A stretch of 64,000 nt of DNA from Gellertiella hungarica (GCF_014197145.1 NZ_JACIEZ010000001.1:620001-684000), one strand, 5' to 3'; shown: positions 40,810 through 50,870, counted from the stretch's first letter. Numbers and translations: made by a program. The notes: generated from the letters alone by a model not told the origin.

Positions 40810-42799
40810 AGTCGCGGGCGATCTTCTTTTCCCAGGATTTTTCGAACACCTGACGATCGTCCTCGAAGGCGGTCACGCGGGCTGACAGCAGCCAGTCCGT
40901 TTCCGTAGCCCTCAGGGACGCGCGGCATTCGGTGCGCACCGACCAGTCCGTGCGTCTGGCCTCGGTCGTCCAGTGGCAGTTGCCGGAGACGGAGAGCGGA
41001 TCGTCGGGGGCGATGCTCCAGGTTTCCCTGCGGCATTCGCGCGTGGCAAGCCCGGTCGCTGGATGCTCGTTGAGACCGGTATCCTCCAGAATGCGATACT
41101 CCACCCGGTTGCGCGTCAGGTCGCGATAGACGCCGCGCTGGGTGGCCGAGGGCGAACGGCTGATGTATTTCGGCAGCGGATCCGGGTTTTCAGGCTCCTT
41201 GACCGAGATGCGCCGGTGGCTTCCCAGAAGCGGCAGTCCGACCGTCAGCGAGCCCTGATCGAAGGTCACGCCGGGATCGGAGGGCGGCGGCAGGATGAGC
41301 GGCCAGTAGGCCGTCGAGAGCGAAAGGCGGATCCTGTGGCCGCGGCGGAAGCGGTAGCCGCAGGCATCCAGCACCATGCGCACCTCCACGAATTCCCCCT
41401 GCGGCATTGCTTCCGGCTTCGCATAGGAATTGCGATGGGCGAGGTTGAGCACGCCGAAGCTCACGCGGGTTGCGGTCCCGTCGGGATGAATGTCGACCAG
41501 CCGCGCGGCGAGATTTGCAAAGGCCCCCTTGGTCGAGACACGGAAGGTGAGCACGGGCTCGCCGAGATAATCCCTGTCCTCTTCGAGAACGGGCGTTTCG
41601 AACACCAGCGAACCGGCGTCATCGATGCGCTGGTCGCCCGCCATTTCCGCATCCGGCTTCAGCGTGAAATATTCCCCGGCCATGATGCCGGTGTCGAGCG
41701 GGGATCGAAGATAGGCCGGGCGCACCGCATTGGCCAGCGCAGGGCCCTCGGCCAGCCTCCCGTCCGCATCGATGTGGAGCAGCTGCTGTTCGGGCTTCGA
41801 CCAGCTGTCCTTCGACACCCAGAAGCCCGGATCCGCATCGCGACGCACCGCCGGGCGGGGCGCGTCGAGAATGTAGGCGCGCATCTGCGGCCAATGTTCG
41901 ACGCCCGTCTGTTCGTCGCGCAGCCAGCGGTTCCACCAGGCGATTGCCTCGCCGTGGAAATCCGCGCGCGGCTTCGGGAAGGCAAAATGCGGGTACTTGT
42001 GCACCCAGGGGCCGATGAGCGCCTTCGCCTTGGAACCCATGCCTTCGATCGCCTTGATCGGAGTGTTGCGATAGCCATCCGCCCAGCCGGCGATGACGAG
42101 CGCCGGAATTTCGATGTTGTCGAAGGCTTCGCAGACCGATCCATGCTGCCAGAATTCGTCGCGTCGCTGGTGCTGCAGCCATTCCTCGAGGAAGAAGGGC
42201 TCGTCCCGCAGGCGCGTCATCCACATGTCGCGCCATTTGTCGCCCACCAGTGCCGGGTCCGGCGAGCGTGACTGGTAGGCGAGCATGGTCGCCGCCCAGG
42301 AAAGCTGGGCCGAGAGGTGGCAGCCGTTCTTGTAATGGATGTCGTCGTTGTAGCGGTCGACCGTGGAGGCAATCGAGATGACGGCCTTCAGCGCCGGCGG
42401 CTTCATCGCGGCAACCTGCAGACAGTTGAAGCCGCCCCATGAGATGCCCATCATGCCGACCGAGCCGTTGCACCAGGGCCGGGCAGCGATCCAGGCGATG
42501 AGTTCGCAGGCATTGGCGAGCTCGAGCGGGGTGTATTCCCCGTCGATCACGCCCTCGCTCTCGCCCGATCCGCGGATGTCGACGCGGACGCCGGCAATGC
42601 CGGCGGCGGCGAAGACCGGATAGGTGGACTCGTCGCGCGGGGCCGTTCCGTCGCGCTTTCGGTAGGGCAGGAATTCGAACACGGCCGGGACCGGGTTCAG
42701 CTCGGCATCATCGGGCAGCCAGATGCGGGCCGCAAGGCGTGTCCCGTCCGCAAGGGTGATCCACTGGTTTTCGATGACGGAGAAGGGGCGGTTGCTCAT
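40802..42799 (-). CDS. CocE/NonD-type alpha/beta hydrolase
   Basis: A 665-residue hydrolase of the X-Pro dipeptidyl-peptidase/cocaine-esterase family. The N-terminal hydrolase has the nucleophile elbow GISWGGFN, the preceding DIRGSGESEG, and the catalytic His in GPWVHKYPH. The C-terminal jelly-roll (from about residue 330) has LVFETPVLEEDRDYLGEP. Members act on acyl esters or amides, including peptides and lactones; the substrate here is unknown. The start at 42799 (MSNRPFSV) lacks a strong ribosome site. Divergent from the SulP transporter. Confidence 0.88.
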   Translation of the reverse strand: MSNRPFSVIENQWITLADGTRLAARIWLPDDAELNPVPAVFEFLPYRKRDGTAPRDESTYPVFAAAGIAGVRVDIRGSGESEGVIDGEYTPLELANACELIAWIAARPWCNGSVGMMGISWGGFNCLQVAAMKPPALKAVISIASTVDRYNDDIHYKNGCHLSAQLSWAATMLAYQSRSPDPALVGDKWRDMWMTRLRDEPFFLEEWLQHQRRDEFWQHGSVCEAFDNIEIPALVIAGWADGYRNTPIKAIEGMGSKAKALIGPWVHKYPHFAFPKPRADFHGEAIAWWNRWLRDEQTGVEHWPQMRAYILDAPRPAVRRDADPGFWVSKDSWSKPEQQLLHIDADGRLAEGPALANAVRPAYLRSPLDTGIMAGEYFTLKPDAEMAGDQRIDDAGSLVFETPVLEEDRDYLGEPVLTFRVSTKGAFANLAARLVDIHPDGTATRVSFGVLNLAHRNSYAKPEAMPQGEFVEVRMVLDACGYRFRRGHRIRLSLSTAYWPLILPPPSDPGVTFDQGSLTVGLPLLGSHRRISVKEPENPDPLPKYISRSPSATQRGVYRDLTRNRVEYRILEDTGLNEHPATGLATRECRRETWSIAPDDPLSVSGNCHWTTEARRTDWSVRTECRASLRATETDWLLSARVTAFEDDRQVFEKSWEKKIARDFM

Positions 42800-43053
42800 G
42801 GCCGGCTTTCGTAGACGATGGTTTTGCTGGCGCATTCAATCCGCGGCACAGTCCGCTTGCAAGGCCGGCAAGCGGCTCTGCCCAGCCTTTTTCCGACTGG
42901 AGCTGGCCGCTGTAATCTGAAGGTGAAAAAAGCCGGACTTTTCCAATGGAAGGTTGCTCGAAATGCGCAGACAGCCATCGTATCCACCGGCCCGGTGATT
43001 GAGCGGCCCCTTTGCGGATGCTACGGACACGGCAGGGAATCAAGGGGGTGACC

Positions 43054-44658
43054 GTGGAACCGTGGCGCAACGGGCTGGCCGGCTTGTCGATTGCCGGGCT
43101 TCTGCTGCCGGAGGCCGTGGCTTACGCGGCCATTGCCGGTCTGCCGCCCGATCGCGCCATCATTGCGGCCATCGTCGGCTGTCTCGCCTATGCGCTCGCC
43201 GGCCAGAGCCGCTCTGCAATCGTCGCGCCGACTTCGTCCTCGGCAGCCATGCTGGCCGCCACGCTTGCGGCCATCCCGGGAGATGCAGCAGCGCGCGACG
43301 CCTTTGCCACATCGGTGGTGCTGATGACCGGCGGGCTTTTCGTCCTTGCATCGCTGTTTCGGCTCGGCGGCCTGACCGGTTTCATCTCCCGTCCGGTTCT
43401 GCGCGGATTCTCCTTCGGCCTTGCGGTCACGATCATCCTGCATCAGTTGCCGGATCTCCTCGGAATCCATGCATCCGGCACCAATCTCGCTTCCTTTCTT
43501 GCGGACCTCTTCCGCCAGCTGCCGCAGGGGCGCCCAAGCGTGGTGGCACTCGGATGCCTGGCACTTGCTCTCCTGCTGTTCCTCCGGCGGTGGACCTGGT
43601 TTCCGGGACCGCTTCTGGTGATGCTGGCCGGCCTTCTGCTCGGCCACTTTATGGAGCTGGAAAAACTCGACATCCTCACGGTGGGGCGGATCGACTTCGC
43701 GCCGGCCCTTCCGGGCCTCGACCTGCTGCCGCCGGCGATCTATGCGGAACTCGGCCGCTACAGCCTTCCGCTGGTGCTCATCCTGTTTGCCGAATCCTGG
43801 GGAACCGTCCGCTCCCTCGGGCTTCGTGACGGCGGCGATCTCAGGGCCGACCGCGAGCTTCTGGCCTTCGGCCTCGCCAATCTTGCAAGCGGTCTCCTTC
43901 GCGGCATGCCCGTCGGGGCCGGTTTCTCGGCAGGCAGTGCGGCGCAGGCCGCGGGGGCGAGCAACCGCCTGGCCGGCGCATTCGCGGCTCTTTCCGTCGG
44001 GCTGATGGTGCTTTTCGCCGGGCACGCCATCGAGACCATGCCCCGTGCCATTCCCGCCGCCGTCGTCATCGCGGCTCTCGTGCATGCGCTTGATCCCAAG
44101 CCCTTCCTGCGCCTCTGGAAGATTGGCCGCGACAACTACCTCGCAATGGGCACGGCTGCCGGCATTCTCGTCTTCGGTGTGCTGAACGGCATGTTGCTGG
44201 CCGTCGTGCTGTCGCTCGTCGCCATGTTGCGCCGGCTCTCGCATCCGCATGTCGCGCGGCTGGCGCGTCTTCCGGAAAGCCGCGATTATGTGGATGCTGC
44301 CCGCCATCCGGACGCCCAGCTGCCGGTGGGTCTGGTGATCCTGCGGCCGGCAGCCCCCCTTTTCTACGCCAATGCCGATACGGTTCTCAGCGCCGTTGCC
44401 CGCATGGCACTCGAAGAGCCGCTCGCCCGCAATGTGGTGCTGAGCCTGGAGGAGAGCTTCGATCTCGATACCACCGCGCTGGACCAGCTGGTCGATTTCG
44501 ATCGCCGGCTTTCCGGCAGCGGGCGGGTGGTTGCCTATGCCCGCGTTCATGATCACGTTCGCGATCTGATGCAGCGGGCGGGGGAGGACGGGCTTCTGAT
44601 GCGATGCCACTATAGCGTGGACGATGCAGTGCGGGCGCTCACCGGAACCGGGAACTGA
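43054..44658 (+). CDS. SulP-family anion transporter with STAS domain
   Basis: A 534-residue inner-membrane protein. GTG 43054 is preferred because GGGG lies 6 bases upstream; GTG 43048, ATG 43018 and TTG 43012 are also in frame. There are about 11-12 hydrophobic segments, the family start LAGLSIAGLLLPEAVAYAAIAG, and an internal GMPVGAGFSAGSAAQAAGA. A STAS domain follows (VGLVILRPAAPLFYANAD, ESFDLDTTALDQL). SulP proteins carry sulfate, bicarbonate or dicarboxylates; the substrate cannot be told. Divergent from the hydrolase gene. Confidence 0.88.
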   Translation: MEPWRNGLAGLSIAGLLLPEAVAYAAIAGLPPDRAIIAAIVGCLAYALAGQSRSAIVAPTSSSAAMLAATLAAIPGDAAARDAFATSVVLMTGGLFVLASLFRLGGLTGFISRPVLRGFSFGLAVTIILHQLPDLLGIHASGTNLASFLADLFRQLPQGRPSVVALGCLALALLLFLRRWTWFPGPLLVMLAGLLLGHFMELEKLDILTVGRIDFAPALPGLDLLPPAIYAELGRYSLPLVLILFAESWGTVRSLGLRDGGDLRADRELLAFGLANLASGLLRGMPVGAGFSAGSAAQAAGASNRLAGAFAALSVGLMVLFAGHAIETMPRAIPAAVVIAALVHALDPKPFLRLWKIGRDNYLAMGTAAGILVFGVLNGMLLAVVLSLVAMLRRLSHPHVARLARLPESRDYVDAARHPDAQLPVGLVILRPAAPLFYANADTVLSAVARMALEEPLARNVVLSLEESFDLDTTALDQLVDFDRRLSGSGRVVAYARVHDHVRDLMQRAGEDGLLMRCHYSVDDAVRALTGTGN

Positions 44659-44753
44659 GACCTGCAGACAGAGGCGGGTCAAGAAAAGCCATTTTCGCAG
44701 TTTCGCTCATGAACTGTCAGCCCGGTGAGGCGTCTTCGGGGTTGCATTTCTTG

Positions 44754-44773
44754 ATATAAACACATGTTTATAT
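44754..44773. promoter_or_regulatory. AT-rich perfect dyad upstream of the chemoreceptor gene
   Basis: ATATAAACA-CA-TGTTTATAT, a perfect 9-2-9 inverted repeat inside the only strongly AT-rich stretch nearby (about 44748-44830), about 140 bases before the likely start. It is a candidate operator; the factor is unknown. Confidence 0.5.
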
Positions 44774-44912
44774 AATTTAGATACCTTTTCTACCTTAGTA
44801 TTATTTCTTTTCTACTGCTTGGTAACAATTGATAGATTCCTCTTCACGGATCTTTAACCCTTTGCCCCAAGATTCACCGGATGCGGTGACCAGCAATCCC
44901 GGGAGGATGCAG

Positions 44913-46385
44913 ATGGGCGAGCGCGCTTGGAATCTGGACGTGGATACGGATGACGAGGTTGCCTCCGCCGTGGAGGACAGTCTGGCCCTGCCGGCTCATT
45001 CGTCCGCCTTTCTCCAGGAGACAATCCAGAAGCTCTTCCAGGGCGCTTCCGAGCTCGGCATCGACATCGTCGACATTGCGGGCAATATCCAGCAGACGGC
45101 CACCCAGACCAAGCAGCAGGCGGACAGTCTGCAGCAACTGACGCGGGATGCGGAAGAGATTGCGCTTTCCAACCAGTCTCTGGCTTCGGGAATGTCAGAG
45201 GCGGATGCGTCTGCCGTGCGGGCCCGCCAGTTGCTTGCCCAGTCCTCCGGCAATCTTTCCGCCTCCATTGCCGAAATCGACCAGATGCTCGGGACAACAG
45301 CCGGGATCGGCTCGGAGATTGCCTCCTTTGCCTCCTCGATTGCCGATGTCGACAAGGTGGCCACGGAAATCAGCTCCATTGCGCGGCAGACCAATCTTCT
45401 CGCGCTCAACGCTGCCATCGAGGCTGCCCGTGCCGGCGAGGCCGGCAAGGGCTTTGCGGTGGTGGCTCAGGAGATCCGGGCTCTCTCGCTTCAGACCTCG
45501 CAGGCTACGGCCGCCATTCTGGAAACGCTGAAGGTATTGCGATCAGGCATTTCCCAGCTCGGAAAGGCCGGCAAGGACGTGACGGGCTGCGCCACAACGG
45601 TCAAGCAGCAGTCGATCAGCATGAGCGCATCGTTCCAGGAAATGGAGCAGGGCATTCTCAGCATTCTCGACGGCACCAGCACGATGGCCGGCACCACGAG
45701 CCTCATCAATCAGCAGGCCCAGGGCTTCGTCAGCGCGATCGAGCGGATTTCCGCCGATGTGGCCATGTCGAACGAGGCGCTGCAGAATGCGGCGAAGGGC
45801 GCCGACCGCGTGGTCGGGCTTTCGGAGCGAATGATCCAGCTGACGGGCAGCACCGGTGCGCGCACCGAAATCAGCCCGTGGGTGGATATGGTCCGTTCCA
45901 CCGCGCAGCAGCTGTCGGAACGCTTCGCCGAGGGACTGCACACCGGAAAGCTCCATCCGAGCGAACTCTTCGACCACCGCTATCAGCCGATACCGGGTAC
46001 GGACCCGCAGCAGTTCCTGACGGGCTTTACCCGCTTCACGGATATGGTCGTCCCCGAAATCACGGAGCCCGTTGTGGCGTCTGATGGGCGGATCGTGTTC
46101 TGCGCGCCCGTGGACGTGAACGGGTACCTGCCGACCCATAACCGGAAGTTCTCCCAGCCACAGCGGCCGGGCGACCCTGTCTGGAACAATGCAAACTGCC
46201 GCAACCGCAGGATCTTCAACGACCGCGTCGGACTTGCCGCCGGGCGGAGCACGGAGCCCTTCCTCGTCCAGACCTACCGTCGTGACATGGGCGGCGGCGT
46301 CTTTGCCATGATGCGGGACATCTCGGCCCCCATCTTTGTCGAAGGCCGCCACTGGGGCGGCCTCCGGCTAGCGGTCAAGCTATAA
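44913..46385 (+). CDS. Soluble methyl-accepting chemotaxis protein
   Basis: A 490-residue receptor without transmembrane segments, so cytoplasmic. ATG 44913 is chosen because GGGAGG lies 6 bases upstream; the frame is open back to 44829. The signalling helical hairpin (about residues 50-320) has the highly conserved tip [20 protein letters not shown] and [15 protein letters not shown], the CheA/CheW contact. The C-terminal 150 residues form a separate Cys/Asn-containing sensor-like domain ([30 protein letters not shown]). That C-terminal placement after the hairpin is found in some alphaproteobacterial cytoplasmic receptors. The signal is unknown. Confidence 0.9.
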   Translation: MGERAWNLDVDTDDEVASAVEDSLALPAHSSAFLQETIQKLFQGASELGIDIVDIAGNIQQTATQTKQQADSLQQLTRDAEEIALSNQSLASGMSEADASAVRARQLLAQSSGNLSASIAEIDQMLGTTAGIGSEIASFASSIADVDKVATEISSIARQTNLLALNAAIEAARAGEAGKGFAVVAQEIRALSLQTSQATAAILETLKVLRSGISQLGKAGKDVTGCATTVKQQSISMSASFQEMEQGILSILDGTSTMAGTTSLINQQAQGFVSAIERISADVAMSNEALQNAAKGADRVVGLSERMIQLTGSTGARTEISPWVDMVRSTAQQLSERFAEGLHTGKLHPSELFDHRYQPIPGTDPQQFLTGFTRFTDMVVPEITEPVVASDGRIVFCAPVDVNGYLPTHNRKFSQPQRPGDPVWNNANCRNRRIFNDRVGLAAGRSTEPFLVQTYRRDMGGGVFAMMRDISAPIFVEGRHWGGLRLAVKL

Positions 46386-46402
46386 GCGGGACCGGAAATC
46401 CC

Positions 46403-47188
46403 TCACTTGCCCTTCCAGACGGGATCGCGCTTCTCGGCAAAGGCGCGGGCGCCTTCCAGCTGGTCTTCCGAACCGTAGAGAATGTCCACCGTGCGCAGCT
46501 GGCGCTTGGTGATGCGGTTCATCGTGTCCTGGAATTTCGCGCCTTCCGCCTCGCGCACCACTTCCTTGATGGCGGCATAGACGAGCGGCGGGCCGCTTTC
46601 GAGCAGGCGGGCGAGCTCCCAGGCGCGATCCAGCAGCTTGTCGGCAGGCAGGATCTCGTTGACGAAGCCCCAGCGGTGGCCTTCCTCCGCGTCCAGCCAG
46701 CGGCCGGTGAACAGCATGTCCATGGCAATGTGATAGGGAATGCGCTTCGGCAGCTTGATCGAAGCCGCATCCGCCACCGTGCCGGAGCGGATTTCCGGCA
46801 GCGCAAAGGTCGCGTGTTCGGCAGCAAGGATCATGTCCGTCGAAAGCGCGATCTCGAAGCCGCCGCCGCAGCAGATGCCGTTGATCGCCGCGATGATCGG
46901 CTTGTTGAGGTCGCGCAGTTCCTGCATGCCGCCGAAACCGCCGACGCCATAGTCCCCGTCGACGGCATCGCCGGCCGCGGCGGCCTTCAGGTCCCAGCCG
47001 GGGCAGAAGAACTTTTCGCCAGCACCGGTGATGATGGCGACCCGCAGGGTGTCGTCGTCGCGGAAATCCTGGAAGATTTTGCCCATGATGCGGGAGGTGA
47101 CGAGGTCGATGGCATTCGCCTTCGGCCGGTCGATGGTCACTTCCAGAATGCCGCCTTCGCGGCGGGTGCGGATCGGTCCCTCGGTCAT
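46403..47188 (-). CDS. caiD: Enoyl-CoA hydratase, crotonobetainyl-CoA hydratase (CaiD) type
   Basis: A 261-residue crotonase-fold enzyme. The oxyanion-hole segments AINGICCGGGFEIALSTD and ALPEIRSGTVADAASIKLPK are present; the whole resembles CaiD, which hydrates crotonobetainyl-CoA to carnitinyl-CoA. The Glu in EIRSG corresponds to the catalytic acid position of the family. It overlaps the ligase gene by 4 bases, so it is the third gene of a ligase-dehydrogenase-hydratase operon in reverse order. GGAGGAG precedes the start. Other short enoyl-CoAs are possible, but the carnitine genes nearby support this call. Confidence 0.88.
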   Translation of the reverse strand: MTEGPIRTRREGGILEVTIDRPKANAIDLVTSRIMGKIFQDFRDDDTLRVAIITGAGEKFFCPGWDLKAAAAGDAVDGDYGVGGFGGMQELRDLNKPIIAAINGICCGGGFEIALSTDMILAAEHATFALPEIRSGTVADAASIKLPKRIPYHIAMDMLFTGRWLDAEEGHRWGFVNEILPADKLLDRAWELARLLESGPPLVYAAIKEVVREAEGAKFQDTMNRITKRQLRTVDILYGSEDQLEGARAFAEKRDPVWKGK

Positions 47189-49251
47189 GCTTTTCTCCTC
47201 CTGATCAATGCGTCTGCCGCCACGGCGCCCTGGCCTTCCGGCAGCACCATCACGGGGTTGATGTCCAGTTCCTCGAACGTCTCGGCATGGGCCGTCACAT
47301 AGGCCGCGGCGCCGGCGACCGTCTTCACCAAGGCTTCCACGTCGCCCTTTGCCTGGCCGCGATAGCCGGACAGCAGCTTGTTCACCTTCAGCCCTGCTAT
47401 AGCCGAGCGGATTTCCTCCTCGGTGGTGGGCAGCGTCAGGATCGCCGCATCCTCGATCAGCTCGACGAGAATGCCGCCGGCACCGACGGTCAGCACCGGT
47501 CCGGCTACCGGATCGCGCATCGCGCCGATGATGATTTCAGCGACCGGCTTTGCGACCATCTTTTCCGCAAGATAGCCCTTGGCCACATGGGCCATGCCTT
47601 CGGCTGCCTCCAGCACCTCCTCACGGGTCTTCAGGTTGAGCTTGACGGCACCGGCTTCCGTCTTGTGGGCGACGCCGAGGCCCTTCAGCGCCACCGGCAG
47701 CCCCATGCGGGTTGCGGCATCGGCAATGGCTGTCGGCGTCGGGGCCACGACGCCTTCCGGCACGGGCACGCCGAAGGCCTTCAGGGCAGCCTTGGCATCC
47801 GCCTCGGTCAGGGTTTCGCTTTCCCCCTCCGCGTCCGTCACCTTGATCAGCGGCGCTGGCGCGGGTGCGGCCCAGGCAGCGCCGATGTCGGCGGCAATCT
47901 CGGCGGCGGAAAGCGCTTCGTCGATGCCGCAGAGCGGCACCATGCCCATTTCCATGATCTTGAAGGCCACGTCCTCGTGCATGTTCTCGCTGATCGAGGC
48001 GACGAAAGCGGCCGGCACGCCCGCATTGGCGCGGCTTGCATTCTGCATGGCCTGGACGGTGATCCACCAGTCCTCATAGGTGCAGCGGTCGGCCCGCGGG
48101 AAATCGAGGATGATCATGTTCAGCGCGTAACCACCGGCCATCATGGCGGTGAAGGCGGCGGTCTGGCGCTCCAGATTGCCCCAGACGAAGGTGTGGTAAT
48201 CGAGCGGGTTGGCGAGCGTCACCATCTCGCCCAGGCTTTCGCGGAGCGGCTTCAGCTGGAAGTCCTTCAGCGCCCGGAAGTGCACCTTGCGCCCGACGGC
48301 CGTATCCGACACCAGCGAGGCCTCGCCGCCCGAACAGCTCATGGAGGAGACCTCGTAGGAGGCAAGCGGCCCGTAGACATGCAGCAGCTTCAGCGCTTCC
48401 AGCATGACGGGGAGGCTTGAGACCTGGCCGATGCCGAGCCGCTTCAGCACGGCGGAGGAGACGGCGTGGTTGCCCGCAAGCGATGCTGTGTGGGAGACGG
48501 TCGCCTTCTGCGCGGCTTCCGACTTGCCGACCTTCAGCGCCACGACGGGCTTCTTCAGCGCGCGCGAACGCTGCGCCAGCCGCTCCAGCGCCTCGATGCT
48601 GTCGATGCCCTCGATATGGAGTCCCAGGGCGGTGACACGGGGGTCTTCGAGCGCGGCAATCGCCATTTCCGACAGGCCGGTCTGCGCCTGGTTGCCTGCG
48701 GTCATGATATAGGCAATCGGCAGGCCGCGGGTCTGCATGGTGAGGTTCAGCACGATGTTGGAGGACTGGGTGAGGATCGCCACACCCTTCTCCACCTTGA
48801 TGAGCCCGTGCTGGTCCGGCCAGAGGAGCGCGCCGTCGAGCGCGTTCACGAGCCCGTAGCAGTTGGGGCCGATGATGCGCATCGAGCCCGCCGCCTTCAC
48901 CAGTTCAGCCTGAAGATCGGCACCGTCTGCCAGCTCCGACTGGGCTTCGAGAAAGCCCGACGCATAGCAGATCGCCCCGCCCGCACCCCGTTCGGAGAGC
49001 TGGCGGACGATCTCGACCGAAAGGTTGCGGTTGACGCCGACGAAGGCGGCATCGGGCGCGGCCGGCAGGTCGGCCACCGAGCGGTAGCACTTGCGGCCGT
49101 AGATTTCGTCTTCCTTCGGATGGACCGGCCAGATCTCGCCGGCAAAGCCCATCTTGTCGCACTGGTAGATCACGCGGCGCGCCTCCTTGCCGCCGAAGAC
49201 CGCAATGGTCTTCGGACGCAGCAGGCGGTCGAGGCTGTTCAGCTCGGTCAT
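47185..49251 (-). CDS. NDP-forming acyl-CoA ligase, probable gamma-butyrobetaine/carnitine CoA ligase
   Basis: A 688-residue fused alpha/beta acyl-CoA synthetase of the succinyl-CoA-synthetase superfamily. The N-terminal CoA-binding domain starts LLRPKTIAVFG; the phosphohistidine site is His254 in SHTASLAG; the C-terminal ATP-grasp half includes LPVALKGLGVAHKTEAGAVK and ends DINPVMVLPEG. It makes an acyl-CoA from acid, ATP and CoA. It lies between the acyl-CoA dehydrogenase (4-base gap) and caiD (4-base overlap), so the natural substrate is likely gamma-butyrobetaine or carnitine. The start at 49251 has GGAG upstream. Confidence 0.88.
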   Translation of the reverse strand: MTELNSLDRLLRPKTIAVFGGKEARRVIYQCDKMGFAGEIWPVHPKEDEIYGRKCYRSVADLPAAPDAAFVGVNRNLSVEIVRQLSERGAGGAICYASGFLEAQSELADGADLQAELVKAAGSMRIIGPNCYGLVNALDGALLWPDQHGLIKVEKGVAILTQSSNIVLNLTMQTRGLPIAYIMTAGNQAQTGLSEMAIAALEDPRVTALGLHIEGIDSIEALERLAQRSRALKKPVVALKVGKSEAAQKATVSHTASLAGNHAVSSAVLKRLGIGQVSSLPVMLEALKLLHVYGPLASYEVSSMSCSGGEASLVSDTAVGRKVHFRALKDFQLKPLRESLGEMVTLANPLDYHTFVWGNLERQTAAFTAMMAGGYALNMIILDFPRADRCTYEDWWITVQAMQNASRANAGVPAAFVASISENMHEDVAFKIMEMGMVPLCGIDEALSAAEIAADIGAAWAAPAPAPLIKVTDAEGESETLTEADAKAALKAFGVPVPEGVVAPTPTAIADAATRMGLPVALKGLGVAHKTEAGAVKLNLKTREEVLEAAEGMAHVAKGYLAEKMVAKPVAEIIIGAMRDPVAGPVLTVGAGGILVELIEDAAILTLPTTEEEIRSAIAGLKVNKLLSGYRGQAKGDVEALVKTVAGAAAYVTAHAETFEELDINPVMVLPEGQGAVAADALIRRRKA

Positions 49252-49255
49252 CGGG

Positions 49256-50416
49256 TCACGCTCCGAAGGGACGCAGCAGGTCGCGGCTGATGATGTGCCG
49301 CTGGATTTCCGAGGTGCCGTCCCAGATGCGCTCCACGCGCGCATCGCGCCAGAAGCGGGCAAGCGGCAAATCGTCCATCAGGCCCATGCCGCCATAGATC
49401 TGGATCGCCTCGTCGGTGACGCGGGCGAGCATTTCGGACGCGTAGAGCTTCGCCGAGGCGATCTCGCGGTTGGCCGGCAGCTTCTGGTCGAGCCGCCATG
49501 CGCCATGTAGCGTCAGGAAATCGGCGGCGTCGATTTCGGTGATCATGTCGGCGAGCTTGAAGGAGACACCCTGGTTCGCGCCGATCGGCTTGCCGAACTG
49601 CTTGCGCTCCGCCGCATAGGAAACCGCATAATCGAAGACGCGGCGCGCACGGCCGACGCAGGAGGCGGCCACCGTCAGGCGCGTGCCGTAGAGCCATTCG
49701 TTGGCAAGATCGAAGCCCTTGTGCAGCTCGCCGAGGATCTGGGCGGAGGGCAGGCGGCAATCGGTGAAGTTCAGGATGCAGTTGTGGTAGCCGCGATGCG
49801 AGACCGAGGAATAGCCCTCGCGGATCTCGAAGCCGGGCGTGCCGCGATCCACCAGGAAGCAGGTGATCAGCTTCTTCGGACCCTTCGGCGTCTGCTCCTC
49901 GCCGGTCGCGATGAAAACGATGACGAAATCGGCGATGTCGGCATGGGAGATGAAGTGCTTGGTGCCGTTGACGATCCAGTCGTCGCCGTCCTTTTTCGCG
50001 AAGCATTTCATGCCGCGCACATCGGAACCGGCATCCGGTTCGGTCATGGCGAGCGCATCGAACCTGTCGCCCTTGACGGCGGGGATGAGGTAACGTTCGC
50101 GCTGCTCGTCATTGCAGCCCATCAGGATGCCCGAGGGGCGGCCGAAATAGGCGGCGAGACCCATGGAGGCACGGCCGAGCTCCCGCTCCACCAGCGTGAA
50201 GGTCAGATTGTCGAGGCCAGCGCCGCCGACTTCCTGCGGGAAGTTGCAGGCAAAGAAACCGAGTTCCTGGCTCTTGCGCTTGATCTCCTGGCCGATTTCC
50301 TTCGGCACGATGCCGGTGCGCTCCACCTCGTTTTCATGCGGGTAGATTTCCGTTTCCACGAAATTGCGCACGGTGGAGACGATCATCTCCTGTTCTTCGG
50401 TAAGGCCGAAATGCAT
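49256..50416 (-). CDS. Acyl-CoA dehydrogenase, probable gamma-butyrobetainyl-CoA dehydrogenase
   Basis: A 386-residue FAD enzyme with standard acyl-CoA dehydrogenase layout: the FAD-binding TEPDAGSDVRGMK, the middle beta domain, and the C-terminal QIYGGMGLMDDLPLARFWRD. The catalytic Glu expected near residue 370 lies in this last part (WDGTSEIQRH follows). First gene of the three-gene operon, with GGAGGA before the start. Given CaiD and the carnitine genes next to it, oxidation of gamma-butyrobetainyl-CoA to crotonobetainyl-CoA is the best guess. Confidence 0.88.
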   Translation of the reverse strand: MHFGLTEEQEMIVSTVRNFVETEIYPHENEVERTGIVPKEIGQEIKRKSQELGFFACNFPQEVGGAGLDNLTFTLVERELGRASMGLAAYFGRPSGILMGCNDEQRERYLIPAVKGDRFDALAMTEPDAGSDVRGMKCFAKKDGDDWIVNGTKHFISHADIADFVIVFIATGEEQTPKGPKKLITCFLVDRGTPGFEIREGYSSVSHRGYHNCILNFTDCRLPSAQILGELHKGFDLANEWLYGTRLTVAASCVGRARRVFDYAVSYAAERKQFGKPIGANQGVSFKLADMITEIDAADFLTLHGAWRLDQKLPANREIASAKLYASEMLARVTDEAIQIYGGMGLMDDLPLARFWRDARVERIWDGTSEIQRHIISRDLLRPFGA

Positions 50417-50564
50417 CCGTCTGTTCCTCCAACATGCTTTCTGCCGCCTGTCGCGGCCTGTTCAATTCCTCTGGTCGCTCCTGCGTGCTCTGGGACAGCA
50501 CGGGCGGTAGGGACGCCCTGCAGGAGCGGCCAGGGGAATTCGAGAGTCGCGTATGCCGAAACCT

Positions 50565-50745
50565 ACCCCCCTCTGTCCCTGCCGGGACATCTCCCCCTCA
50601 AGGGGGGAGATCGACCGTGGGTTCTTGGTTTCCTCAAACAACTAGCGTCTCACCTGCCGATACGTTGGCTGGGGACTACCCACAAAAACCCCATCCCGAT
50701 CTCCCCCCTCGAGGGGGAGATGCCCGGCAGGGCAGAGGGGGGTGC
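50565..50745. repeat. Inverted pair of palindromic repeats, carnitine cluster, left
   Basis: Two roughly 48-base copies face each other: CCCCCCTCTGTCCCTGCCGG... followed by CTCCCCCTCAAGGGGG at 50565-50613, and the reverse complement at about 50697-50745. Each copy contains its own ATCTCCCCC/GGGGGAGAT hairpin. Together with the spacer they could form one long cruciform, in the 454-base gap upstream of the dehydrogenase operon. Rhizobial RIME-like elements look like this; the exact family is not assigned. Confidence 0.8.
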
Positions 50746-50850
50746 CGCACTGCAAACTCGACGCCGCGCAGGGCAGAGGGGGTGCCGCACGGCAAACTCG
50801 ACGCCGTGCAGGGCAGAGGGGGGCACATCGCCAAACTCCCCGCCCAGCAA
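50730..50850. repeat. 40-base tandem repeat
   Basis: Units beginning GGGCAGAGGGGG at 50730 and 50771 are 41 and 40 bases long and nearly identical (TGCCGCAC[TG]GCAAACTCGACG inside); a third partial unit starts at 50811. The first unit overlaps the end of the palindromic repeat, suggesting slippage from that element. Confidence 0.8.
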
Positions 50851-50870
50851 GCAACCTCAACGCCTCGCGG

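Noticed and set aside
50417-50870. CRISPR-like array suggested by repeated units
   Set aside because: Only two to three contiguous units with no distinct spacers, and G/C-rich palindromic elements next to them; this is a tandem duplication.
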